Assembly (NCBI RefSeq): GCF_903642095.1
Contig: NZ_CAHJWD020000231.1
Location: 1-16,901, forward strand
Direction of reading: 5' to 3'
Source of the DNA: Bathymodiolus brooksi thiotrophic gill symbiont
GTDB lineage: Bacteria; Pseudomonadota; Gammaproteobacteria; PS1; Pseudothioglobaceae
DNA: 16,901 nt
The translations under genes and the position numbers were made by a program. Below, piece by piece: positions 9,753 through 16,901 of the stretch (position 1 is its first letter; every line of letters begins with the position of its first letter). A model generated the notes under the pieces. It saw nothing but the letters and a program-made list of their open reading frames with translations, was not told where the DNA came from and searched no databases.

Positions 9753-10503
9753 CCCCTTGCCCAGATTGCAAATCAAATTGGTGTGTATTGCTTAGTAAAA
9801 TCACTGTTGAACCCATATTAAAACGCCCCAGTTCTTCCCCTTTTTTAAGGCGTATGTCTTTGCCACTATAATCCACACTAAATTGCTTGCCATAAGGTGG
9901 GGTAATTTGACCGTGCCACACAGTCTCCATACTGCCTACAAAAATCGCACCCACCAAGACAATGGTATGAGTGTCAAAATAACAAACAACACGCTCATTT
10001 CTGGCAAAAATATTATCCACCGAACTAACGGTTTGCTGATTCACCGAAAACAAATCACCGCCGATATAATCCATTCTTAACAGTTTGCCATCAAGTGGTG
10101 CATGAATGCGATGATAGTTACTTGGAGATAAATAAATGGTGGCAAAATTCTGGAATTTTTTTTCATCATTAAGCAAAGCTTTCAAACTAAATTTTTTGCC
10201 TTTTGCTTGAATTAAATCACCATTTTTAATACTACCGGCTTGCGATACCGTTCCATCCACAGGGCTGATTAGCCCCTCACCAAGCGGACGCGCATTGGCT
10301 TTGAGCTTGCGGGTAAAAAAATCATTAAAAGTTTGATAATCTTTTATGTTTTCCCGCACCGCCTCAGATAAATCAACATGATACGATTTCACAAACCAAG
10401 CAATAAAATTATTCTTAATCCAAGTATTTTCAATGCGTGCAAAATGAAACATTAACTTTGAAAGTAAATGCTGTGGTAATAAGTATTGTAGCCAAGTCAT
10501 CAT
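9724..10503 (-). CDS. psd: Phosphatidylserine decarboxylase proenzyme
   Basis: Psd decarboxylates phosphatidylserine to phosphatidylethanolamine at the inner membrane. The proenzyme cleaves itself between Gly and Ser of an LGST motif, and the new N-terminal Ser becomes the pyruvoyl cofactor. Here the site reads MGST (230-233), so cleavage would fall between G231 and S232. The other expected catalytic residues are present: D83 in SPVDGTV and the histidines of [10 protein letters not shown] (H131, H134). At 259 residues it is shorter than E. coli Psd (322) but carries every key block, and shorter class I enzymes exist. Its ATG overlaps the proS stop as ATGA, a coupling signature; the next codon is also ATG. 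Met for Leu at the cleavage site should be tolerated. Confidence 0.95.
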   Translation of the reverse strand: MMTWLQYLLPQHLLSKLMFHFARIENTWIKNNFIAWFVKSYHVDLSEAVRENIKDYQTFNDFFTRKLKANARPLGEGLISPVDGTVSQAGSIKNGDLIQAKGKKFSLKALLNDEKKFQNFATIYLSPSNYHRIHAPLDGKLLRMDYIGGDLFSVNQQTVSSVDNIFARNERVVCYFDTHTIVLVGAIFVGSMETVWHGQITPPYGKQFSVDYSGKDIRLKKGEELGRFNMGSTVILLSNTHQFDLQSGQGVKMGQSLSI

Positions 10504-12179
10504 AATTTTGATTGAATGAAAATCAATGCATTATCAAACTTCACTTCAATTTTATCTGGCTCACTTCTCGCTTTGTATTCCACATTGCCATTATCAGCAT
10601 GTGTATCACTAAGCACCACACGATGAGGAATACCCAAAAGTTCGCTATCAGCAAACATAATGCCAGCTCGTTCTTTTCTATCGTCAAGCAAAACTTCAAT
10701 ACCTGCACTCAAGCATTGCTGATACAACTCGTCTGCCAAAGCTCTAACACGGGTAGATTTGTTATAATTAATCGGCACAATCACCAATTGAAAAGGGGCA
10801 ATACTGGTAGGAAAAACGATGCCTTTATCATCATAATTTTGCTCAATTGCCGCTGCCACAACACGGGTTACGCCAATACCATAACAGCCCATCGTCATCG
10901 TTACTGCCTTGCCAGATTCGCCAATGACATTGGCATTCATCGCCTTAGAATATTTATCACCCAACTGGAAAATATGCCCCACTTCGATGCCTCGTTTAAT
11001 CACCAATTTACCTTTGCCATCAGGGGAATCATCACCTGCAACAGCATTGCGTAAATCAGCAGATTCAAATTCAATATCCCCCCAATTGGCACCCGTTAGA
11101 TGATAATCCCACTCATTAGCACCACAAACAAAATCACACATAACTTCAGCAGTATAATCCACGACTAAATCAATACTCAATGCATTAACACCAATAAAAC
11201 CTTTCTTTAAATCTAGGCGTTTAATTTCATCATCTGTGGCAAATTCAAATTCGCCCCATAAATTTTGCACCTTAATTTCATTTAATTCGTGGTCGCCACG
11301 AAGTGCTAAGGCTTTATAACCGCTGGCGGTTTTAATGATTAAAGTTTTAATACAATCCGATGGTTTGATATTTAAGAACTCAGCAACCTCCTCAATACTG
11401 GTTTTTTTCTTGGTCAACACTTTTTCTTCTACAGCCTCAGGTGTGCCGATACGCACTTGTTTAGAAAAAGCCACTTTTTCAATATTAGCAGCATAATCTG
11501 ATTCATCTGAAAAGCAAATCGCATCCTCACCACTGTCTGCCAACACATGAAACTCAATAGAATTTTCACCACCAATGCTACCGCTGTCGGCTAATACTGG
11601 GCGATAATCTAAGCCAAGGCGTTCAAAAATTGCACAATAAGTGGCGTGCATTTTGTCAAATTCTACCTGCAAGCTGTCTGCATCTAAATGAAAAGAATAA
11701 GCATCTTTCATAATAAATTCACGCGAACGCATCACCCCAAAACGAGGGCGAATTTCATCACGAAACTTAGTTTGAATCTGATAAAAATTCATCGGCAACT
11801 GCTTATAACTACGCAAATATTGTGCCGCCAAATGCGTAACCACTTCTTCGTGTGTTGGTCCTAGGCAAAATTCACGCTGATGCCTATCACTAAAACGCAA
11901 TAATTCTGCCCCATATTGATCCCAACGACCTGATTCTTGCCACAACTCTGCTGGCTGTGCCACAGGCATCAATATTTCCTGTGCACCTGAGCGATTCATT
12001 TCTTCACGGATGATTTTCTCTACTTTTTGCAAAACTCTCAGTCCCGCTGGCAAATAGGAATACAAGCCTGATGCCAATTTAGAAATAAGCCCCGCACGAA
12101 TCATTAACTGATGCGAGATAATTTTTGCATCATTTGGTGCTTCTTTTTGTGTTGGAATGAGAATTTGACTGGTTTTCAT
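10500..12179 (-). CDS. proS: Prolyl-tRNA synthetase (bacterial type)
   Basis: ProS charges tRNA-Pro with proline and removes mischarged alanine. The class II core is clear: [15 protein letters not shown] near motif 1, motif 2 as [17 protein letters not shown], and motif 3 as [17 protein letters not shown]. The inserted editing (INS/YbaK-like) domain lies between motifs 2 and 3, visible as [20 protein letters not shown] and [12 protein letters not shown], so this is the bacterial editing form. A C-terminal anticodon-binding domain begins about [11 protein letters not shown] place the start at 12179 (MKTSQ, 559 residues, matching the MRTSQ start of E. coli ProS, 572 residues). The frame is open back to an ATG at 12209 but the ten extra residues have no homology. 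There is no Shine-Dalgarno upstream. It overlaps psd in an ATGA junction. Confidence 0.97.
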   Translation of the reverse strand: MKTSQILIPTQKEAPNDAKIISHQLMIRAGLISKLASGLYSYLPAGLRVLQKVEKIIREEMNRSGAQEILMPVAQPAELWQESGRWDQYGAELLRFSDRHQREFCLGPTHEEVVTHLAAQYLRSYKQLPMNFYQIQTKFRDEIRPRFGVMRSREFIMKDAYSFHLDADSLQVEFDKMHATYCAIFERLGLDYRPVLADSGSIGGENSIEFHVLADSGEDAICFSDESDYAANIEKVAFSKQVRIGTPEAVEEKVLTKKKTSIEEVAEFLNIKPSDCIKTLIIKTASGYKALALRGDHELNEIKVQNLWGEFEFATDDEIKRLDLKKGFIGVNALSIDLVVDYTAEVMCDFVCGANEWDYHLTGANWGDIEFESADLRNAVAGDDSPDGKGKLVIKRGIEVGHIFQLGDKYSKAMNANVIGESGKAVTMTMGCYGIGVTRVVAAAIEQNYDDKGIVFPTSIAPFQLVIVPINYNKSTRVRALADELYQQCLSAGIEVLLDDRKERAGIMFADSELLGIPHRVVLSDTHADNGNVEYKARSEPDKIEVKFDNALIFIQSKL

Positions 12180-12217
12180 TATATAATAGTAAAATTTTAA
12201 AACAAACAATTTTACCT
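12180..12217. promoter_or_regulatory. Divergent proS / M50-protein promoter region
   Basis: Only 38 AT-rich bases separate the two divergent starts. TATAAT at 12182-12187 reads on the + strand 31 bp before the M50 ATG. On the minus strand TATTAT lies just before the proS ATG with a TTGTTT about 15 bp further upstream, which would place the transcript start at or near the ATG. Neither gene has a Shine-Dalgarno, so proS may be leaderless. Promoter assignments are tentative. Confidence 0.4.
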
Positions 12218-12247
12218 ATGCCTGATTTCACTATGCCTGATTTTCAA
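12218..12247 (+). repeat. Tandem 15-nt repeat over the start codon
   Basis: ATGCCTGATTT occurs at 12218 and again at 12233, in frame, giving MPDFT-MPDFQ. Each copy supplies an ATG, so either could be the start. It looks like a small in-frame duplication. Confidence 0.7.
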
Positions 12248-12856
12248 ACTCTTTTAATTTATGTTATTCCTCTGATTTTTGCCATCACCATCCACGAAGT
12301 TGCTCACGGATGGGTCGCTAATCAGCGTGGTGATTCTACTGCCAAAATGCTGGGCAGGCTGACTTTAAACCCCGTTAAACACATTGACCCAGTAGGCACA
12401 CTTTTAGTGCCTGCAGTTTTGTTTTTCACTGGGTCGCCTTTTCTATTTGGCTGGGCAAAGCCCATTCCCATTAACTTTAACGCCCTTAAATCTCCCAAAC
12501 AAGATATGATTTTAGTCGCCCTTGCTGGGCCTATTTCTAATTTTATAATGGCACTATTTTGGCTTTTTATTCTTTCCTTTACTCTCAATATATCCAACCA
12601 ATTTTTATTTGAAATGGCAAAATTCGGTATTGCCATTAATTTGGTTTTAGGTGTATTCAATCTACTGCCCCTCCCTCCGCTTAATGGCTCCAGAGTAGTT
12701 ACCGCCTTGTTGCCCAATTATTTAGCATATCAATACAACAAATTAGAGCATTATGGCTTGTATATTCTTCTAGGCTTATTATTTTTAGGTGTTTTTGAAT
12801 ATGTTGTATTGCCAATCGTAAATACACTGCAATACGCTATGCTTGCTTTAATTTAA
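12218..12856 (+). CDS. Small M50 site-2-protease-family membrane protein
   Basis: This is a multi-pass membrane protein of the M50 zinc metalloprotease family, which cuts substrates within the membrane; it resembles the short YwhC-type members rather than PDZ-bearing RseP. The HExxH motif is HEVAH (residues 26-30) in the first hydrophobic segment. Further hydrophobic segments lie around 62-74, 94-122, 136-152 and 180-205. The second family motif, normally LPxPPLDG with Asp as third zinc ligand, reads LPLPPLNGSRVV (151-162), with Asn at 156. If that Asn is real and aligns as I place it, proteolysis may be weakened or lost. At 212 residues it has the size of this subfamily. The first ten residues carry a duplicated MPDF, so the start could be 12218 or 12233. 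The substrate is unknown. Confidence 0.85.
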   Translation: MPDFTMPDFQTLLIYVIPLIFAITIHEVAHGWVANQRGDSTAKMLGRLTLNPVKHIDPVGTLLVPAVLFFTGSPFLFGWAKPIPINFNALKSPKQDMILVALAGPISNFIMALFWLFILSFTLNISNQFLFEMAKFGIAINLVLGVFNLLPLPPLNGSRVVTALLPNYLAYQYNKLEHYGLYILLGLLFLGVFEYVVLPIVNTLQYAMLALI

Positions 12857-12902
12857 AAACATCAAGCAACTTTATCCACCTAATTACCAAGGCTAAACCA
12901 AT

Positions 12903-13901
12903 ATGTATTCAGAAGAAGATTTAAACAACGCTGTAAAACAAGATATTTTCAAGCAATCATCGGTTGATAATTTCAGACAATTTATTGACAAAAGCAAAAG
13001 CACAAACCGAGTTGATGAGGAAAACTTTAAATTGATTGGCAGTTTTAATGATATTTTTGTTGTTATTGCCTGCTTAATGTTATTATTCTCTTCGGCATGG
13101 GTATTAAATTCTATTCAGCCCCATAGTGGCAACATTGTATTCCCAATCATCGCATGGGGTTTAAGTGAGTTTTTTGTTCGTAAAAAAAAGATGTCATTGC
13201 CTGCTATTGTCTTGTTAATTGCTTTTATTGGCGGCATATATTACTTATGTATGAGCTTGCTTAACGATACGCTCAATATGTCCACTGCTATTGCTATTAC
13301 TGCCACTGTGTCAACACTTGGTGCGTATCTACATTGGTTACGCTTTAAAGTGCCTATTACCATTGCCGCTGGCTCTGTGTCATTTATTGGTTTTTTGACT
13401 GCACTTAGTCTTTCCATTTTTCCAGCAATGATAGATTACTTATTAAGTATTCTGCTATTTTTCGGCATTATTATTTTTATACTGGCTATGGCTTGGGATT
13501 ATGCTGATATGGAAAGAGTTACCTATAAATCCGATGTCGCCTTCTGGTTGCATTTAACAGCAGTACCTTTGATTATTCACCCTATTTTTTCAATGATTGG
13601 CTTGCTAGAGGGGAACAACAGTATAAGTAGTATGGTCATTGCTATTGTTTTATATATTTTTATGAGTTTAATTTCTATTGCTATCGATAGACGGGCTTTT
13701 ATGGTTTCCTCTTTGGCGTATGTGTTGTATGCCATTTCAAATATTTTAGAAACTTATGGAGATATTGGCTATAGTTTTGCCTTAACAGGCGTGTTAATCG
13801 GCGCCACGCTATTGCTTTTGTCGGCCTATTGGCATCAAACTAGAAGTGTTTTATTAAACTTATTACCCAAATCAATTAATCAATATTTGGTGCAAATCTA
13901 A
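12903..13901 (+). CDS. Uncharacterised polytopic membrane protein
   Basis: The function is unknown. The 332-residue product has a hydrophilic N-terminus of about 48 residues (charged, beginning MYSEEDLNNAVKQDIF) and then about ten hydrophobic segments, near residues 50-68, 78-92, 99-119, 127-145, 151-172, 177-198, 213-233, 241-261, 267-282 and 291-309. Features that look conserved with proteins seen in other proteobacteria include DVAFWLHLTAVPLIIHPIF (211-229), IDRRAFMVSSLAYVLYA (261-277) and the end LLLLSAYWHQTRSVLLNLLP (303-322). It may be related to the DUF2157/DUF4401 group, but I am not certain. AAGG lies 10 nt before the ATG. It starts 46 bp after the M50 gene, so the two are probably cotranscribed, and it stops 1 bp before the convergent selO. 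No catalytic motif is obvious. Confidence 0.85.
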   Translation: MYSEEDLNNAVKQDIFKQSSVDNFRQFIDKSKSTNRVDEENFKLIGSFNDIFVVIACLMLLFSSAWVLNSIQPHSGNIVFPIIAWGLSEFFVRKKKMSLPAIVLLIAFIGGIYYLCMSLLNDTLNMSTAIAITATVSTLGAYLHWLRFKVPITIAAGSVSFIGFLTALSLSIFPAMIDYLLSILLFFGIIIFILAMAWDYADMERVTYKSDVAFWLHLTAVPLIIHPIFSMIGLLEGNNSISSMVIAIVLYIFMSLISIAIDRRAFMVSSLAYVLYAISNILETYGDIGYSFALTGVLIGATLLLLSAYWHQTRSVLLNLLPKSINQYLVQI

Positions 13902-13902
13902 T

Positions 13903-15339
13903 CTAAGAAGAACAACTTACCGCTAAATTTTGTGCCCAATCTGGGGCTTCATTAGTATAAGCTTTTAAATCTGGTTGTTCATCAAAAGGGTAACTGAGTA
14001 GATTAAATAGCGTGTCAATCTCACTATAATCCTTGTCATCTTCCGCTTTTCGAATGGCAACTTCTGCCAAATAATTACGCAAAATATAATTGGGATTTAC
14101 ACCCTCCATCATCTCAATCCTATTCGGATTATTTTCTTGTGCGATGCGTTTATCATACAACTCAATCCACTCATTAAAATCAGCATCTCGTGCCAATTTA
14201 TCCATATTGGACAACTGCCTTAATGAATTGGTATAGTCTTTTTTATGCTGATATAGCACTTCAAAAAATTGACCGATTAACACATTATCTTGCTCATCTT
14301 TTTGGGTGAAACCAAACTTTTTCCGCATCAATTTTGAATATGCCTTAACCAAATATGGCTGATAATTGTCTAAAACGGTTTTGGCTTGTTTAACTTCTAT
14401 CAAACTGCCCAAACTATCTGCCAATCGAGATAAATTCCACAAACCAATACCCGGTTGCTGATCAAAAGCATACCGCCCTTCATGGTCGGAATGATTGCAG
14501 ATAAATTTAGGGTTATAAGTTTCTAAAAATCCAAAAGGCCCATAATCAATAGTCAAACCAAGAATGGACATATTATCAGTATTCATTACCCCATGTGCAA
14601 AACCTTGGGCTTGCCAATTGGCAATCATTTTGGCAGTGCGTTTAACCACTTCATTAAAAAAATCAACATATTTTTTCGCACCTTGGCACTGCGGATAATA
14701 ATGCTCAATCACAAAATCAGCCAATTTTTTAACCTCTGTTTTTTGCCCAAGAGCAGCAAACCACTCAAAATGACCAAAACGAATATGACTAGGTGCAGTT
14801 CGCATCACAATCGCCCCTGTTTCAATATTTTCCCGATAAACCTCGGTATCACTCCCCACCAAAGTTAATGCCTCAGTGGTAGCAATATTAAGCCCTTGCA
14901 TTGCAATAGAGCAAAGATATTCACGAATCGATGAACGCAATACCGCCCGCCCATCTGCTCCTCTTGAATAAGGCGTTTTCCCCGCCCCTTTCAGTGAAAA
15001 TTCGTGACTGCCTATCTGCTCTTGCAAAGGAGGATTGTGTAACACTTGCCCAATAAGACAACTACGCCCATCGCCCAACTGCCCTGCAAAATGCCCAAAT
15101 TGATGCCCTGCATAAACACTGGCAATGGGCGACACCCCTTGAAAAGATTGCTCACCTGAGGCAATTTTAAGCAAAGTTTGACTGTCCCAGTCTAAACCAA
15201 GTTTGTTATAAAGTGCCTGATTTTTATGAATTAAGAAAGTATTTTTTAAAGGTTGACATACAATTTCTGAAAAAAAATCCTCACCTAATGTGGCAAAATC
15301 TAAAGTGCTATTACCCAAGTTTTGACCTAAGTAATTCAT
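13903..15339 (-). CDS. selO: Protein adenylyltransferase SelO (YdiU)
   Basis: SelO is a pseudokinase-fold enzyme that binds ATP in flipped orientation and transfers AMP to Ser, Thr or Tyr of target proteins; in E. coli and mitochondria it is linked to redox homeostasis. The 478-residue product has the same length as E. coli YdiU. Visible blocks are [18 protein letters not shown] (75-92), [20 protein letters not shown] (116-135, nucleotide-binding Lys and Arg residues), and the metal/catalytic aspartates D255 (MNTDNMS) and D265 (IDYGPFGF). The protein ends SCSS: Cys 476 occupies the place of the selenocysteine of eukaryotic SelO and is thought to form a regulatory disulfide. Its ATG lies inside gatB, which it overlaps by 29 bp, with no clear Shine-Dalgarno, so translation probably depends on gatB. 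Confidence 0.96.
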   Translation of the reverse strand: MNYLGQNLGNSTLDFATLGEDFFSEIVCQPLKNTFLIHKNQALYNKLGLDWDSQTLLKIASGEQSFQGVSPIASVYAGHQFGHFAGQLGDGRSCLIGQVLHNPPLQEQIGSHEFSLKGAGKTPYSRGADGRAVLRSSIREYLCSIAMQGLNIATTEALTLVGSDTEVYRENIETGAIVMRTAPSHIRFGHFEWFAALGQKTEVKKLADFVIEHYYPQCQGAKKYVDFFNEVVKRTAKMIANWQAQGFAHGVMNTDNMSILGLTIDYGPFGFLETYNPKFICNHSDHEGRYAFDQQPGIGLWNLSRLADSLGSLIEVKQAKTVLDNYQPYLVKAYSKLMRKKFGFTQKDEQDNVLIGQFFEVLYQHKKDYTNSLRQLSNMDKLARDADFNEWIELYDKRIAQENNPNRIEMMEGVNPNYILRNYLAEVAIRKAEDDKDYSEIDTLFNLLSYPFDEQPDLKAYTNEAPDWAQNLAVSCSS

Positions 15340-16741
15340 TCAATAATTTAGGATTTGCCTTACCCTGCGTGGCTTTCATCGCCTGACCCACAAAGAAACC
15401 TAAGATTTTTTCATTACCCGATTTAAATTGTGCAACTTGAGGTGCATTATTTTCAATAATCTCATCCACAATCTGCTCAATCGCACCCGTATCCGTCATT
15501 TGTTTAAGCCCTTTGGTATCAATAATCTCATCTGCACCGCCCTCACCATCCCACATAGCTTTAAACACATCTTTGGCAATTTTTCCTGAAATAGTATCAT
15601 CGCCAATACGCGTAATCAATAACGATAAATCTTGTGCTGAAACAGGAGATTTTTCGATTTCAATTTGGTTTTTATTGAGTGAGGCACTCAATTCGCCCAT
15701 CGCCCAATTGGCACATAATTTGGCATTTGATTCGTTACCTTTCAGCATAATTTCAAAATAATCAGCCAACGATTTCTGCGAAGTTAGCACATCCGCATCA
15801 TATTCACTTAATCCCAATTTTTTAATAAAACGCACCTTTTTTTCAAGTGGCAATTCTGGTAATTGCGCTTTAATTGTTGCCAATAATTCATCTGAAATTT
15901 CAACAGGCAATAAATCTGGGTCTGGAAAATAGCGATAATCATTCGCCTCTTCTTTAGAACGCATAGAACGCGTTTCGTGCTTTACCGAATCATACAAACG
16001 AGTTTCCTGTGCCACCTTGCCACCCTCTTCAAGAATATCCTGCTGTCGCTCCACCTCTAAATTAATGGCTTTTTCCAAAAATTTGAATGAATTAATATTT
16101 TTAAGTTCTGCCCGAGTACCCAATTCCTCCTGCCCCATCGGACGAATAGAAACATTAGCATCGCAACGAAACGAACCTTCTGCCATATTACCATCGCAAA
16201 TATCAATATACTGCACCAACGCATGAATTTTCTTAGCATACGCCACCGCCTCTTTGGCACTCCGCATATCAGGGTCAGAAACAATTTCTAACAATGGCGT
16301 TCCTGCACGATTTAAATCAATAGCCGTATCATTATCAAACATATCATGCACCGATTTACCCGCATCCTCCTCCAAATGCGCACGAGTAATGCCAATAGTT
16401 TTCACCTCACCCTCAATCCCAATATCTATTTTCCCCTCGCCCACAATCGGTAAATCCAATTGTGAAATCTGATAACCCTTCGGCAAATCAGGATAAAAAT
16501 AATTTTTCCGATCAAATACATTCCGCTGATTAATATGCGCATCAACCGCCAAACCAAATGTAACCGCCTTATTCACCACCTCAACATTCAACACCGGCAA
16601 CACCCCCGGCAACCCCAAATCCACCGCACACGCCTGCGAATTCGGCTGCGCACCAAACTTAGTCGCTGCCGCTGAAAATATCTTAGATTTTGTATTAAGT
16701 TGAGCATGAATTTCTAGCCCAATCACTGTTTCCCATTCCAT
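15311..16741 (-). CDS. gatB: Asp/Glu-tRNA amidotransferase subunit B
   Basis: GatB is the tRNA-binding, kinase-like subunit of GatCAB, which amidates Glu-tRNA-Gln and/or Asp-tRNA-Asn using glutamine-derived ammonia from GatA. The 476-residue product is of typical length. The N-terminus ([18 protein letters not shown]) and the [18 protein letters not shown] block (77-94) belong to the catalytic cradle. The family signature [13 protein letters not shown] spans 141-153, followed by [19 protein letters not shown]. The C-terminal GatB/YqeY domain ends in [20 protein letters not shown] lies about 8 nt before the ATG. In many bacteria gatC-gatA-gatB form an operon; gatA is not visible in the 160 bp upstream here, where only a short tail of another reading frame is seen. 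It overlaps selO by 29 bp. Confidence 0.98.
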   Translation of the reverse strand: MEWETVIGLEIHAQLNTKSKIFSAAATKFGAQPNSQACAVDLGLPGVLPVLNVEVVNKAVTFGLAVDAHINQRNVFDRKNYFYPDLPKGYQISQLDLPIVGEGKIDIGIEGEVKTIGITRAHLEEDAGKSVHDMFDNDTAIDLNRAGTPLLEIVSDPDMRSAKEAVAYAKKIHALVQYIDICDGNMAEGSFRCDANVSIRPMGQEELGTRAELKNINSFKFLEKAINLEVERQQDILEEGGKVAQETRLYDSVKHETRSMRSKEEANDYRYFPDPDLLPVEISDELLATIKAQLPELPLEKKVRFIKKLGLSEYDADVLTSQKSLADYFEIMLKGNESNAKLCANWAMGELSASLNKNQIEIEKSPVSAQDLSLLITRIGDDTISGKIAKDVFKAMWDGEGGADEIIDTKGLKQMTDTGAIEQIVDEIIENNAPQVAQFKSGNEKILGFFVGQAMKATQGKANPKLLNELLRSKLG

Positions 16742-16796
16742 ATTTAATTCCTAATTAATAACTTATATTATTTTAAAGATTTTCTCATCAGATGTA

Positions 16797-16850
16797 TTAT
16801 TTTTTAATGCACTTTAGTAGGCGTATTTGATCGTGCCTTGGGATGCTCAT
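16797..16850 (-). CDS. 17-codon ORF with strong ribosome-binding site
   Basis: An ATG at 16850 is preceded at 7 nt by AAAAAGG (minus strand), one of the best Shine-Dalgarno matches in the window, and opens the reading MSIPRHDQIRLLKCIKK before TAA. The stop is 55 bp upstream of gatB. It may be a short leader peptide, the surviving start of a truncated gene, or chance. I do not recognise it. It begins 4 nt after the stop of the partial frame at 16855-16901. Confidence 0.3.
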   Translation of the reverse strand: MSIPRHDQIRLLKCIKK

Positions 16851-16854
16851 TTTT

Positions 16855-16901
16855 TCACCTTTTTAAAATCATTATTTCAACTTCATGTTTTGCTTGTTCT
16901 A
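16855..16901 (-). CDS. Possible 3' end of a gene running off the window
   Basis: The minus strand is open from the window edge to a TGA at 16855-16857 and ends EQAKHEVEIMILKR, a protein-like mix of charged and hydrophobic residues. It does not look like a GatA C-terminus that I can recall. Only 14 full codons are visible, so neither identity nor reality can be settled from here. Confidence 0.3.
   Translation of the reverse strand, partial: EQAKHEVEIMILKR

Noticed and set aside
12180..12209. Upstream in-frame start for proS.
   Set aside because: The ten extra residues have no homology and would cover most of the divergent promoter region; MKTSQ matches the family N-terminus.

Overview
The window is an AT-rich stretch of bacterial chromosome that is almost entirely housekeeping. 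Protein families, gene sizes and residue patterns are gammaproteobacterial. The low GC, the packing, the use of GatCAB and the general look of the proteins recall the sulfur-oxidising SUP05/Thioglobaceae clade (free-living or bivalve symbionts). That taxonomic placement is an inference from memory, not a search result.

Layout. Positions 1-548 hold no gene I can support. A + strand cluster follows at 549-3209: rnd (RNase D), ppa (inorganic pyrophosphatase), rsmD (16S m2G966 methyltransferase) and coaD (phosphopantetheine adenylyltransferase). Its 3' end runs into a ~160 bp fold-back element (3195-3354) with IS5-type ends. Next comes the heat-shock pair dnaK-dnaJ (3488-6605), with a sigma32-like promoter before dnaK, a hairpin terminator/attenuator between the two genes and a perfect 30-bp palindromic terminator after dnaJ. 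About 530 bp of gene-free DNA (6677-7205), possibly carrying a decayed gene, separates this from eno (enolase) and a CorB/CorC-like CNNM-CBS membrane protein (7206-9752).

From 9724 to 12179 the minus strand carries proS (prolyl-tRNA synthetase) and psd (phosphatidylserine decarboxylase), overlapping in an ATGA junction. psd overlaps the convergent CorB-like gene tail to tail by 29 bp. Divergent from proS is a small M50 site-2-protease-family membrane protein whose expected metal-ligand Asp reads as Asn, followed by an uncharacterised multi-pass membrane protein (12903-13901). It converges, with a 1-bp gap, on a minus-strand pair: gatB (amidotransferase subunit) and selO (protein AMPylase), which overlap by 29 bp. 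The last 160 bp hold the possible 3' end of another minus-strand gene and a 17-codon ORF with a good ribosome-binding site.

Functionally the window covers RNA processing and modification, pyrophosphate removal, CoA and phospholipid synthesis, protein folding, glycolysis, and aminoacyl-tRNA formation. I see no CRISPR array, phage module, secretion system, toxin cluster or defence island, and nothing that supports a novel multigene system. The points most worth a second look are the fold-back element on the end of coaD, the Asp-to-Asn change in the M50 protein, the stop-interrupted reading frame upstream of eno, and the dnaK-dnaJ hairpin.
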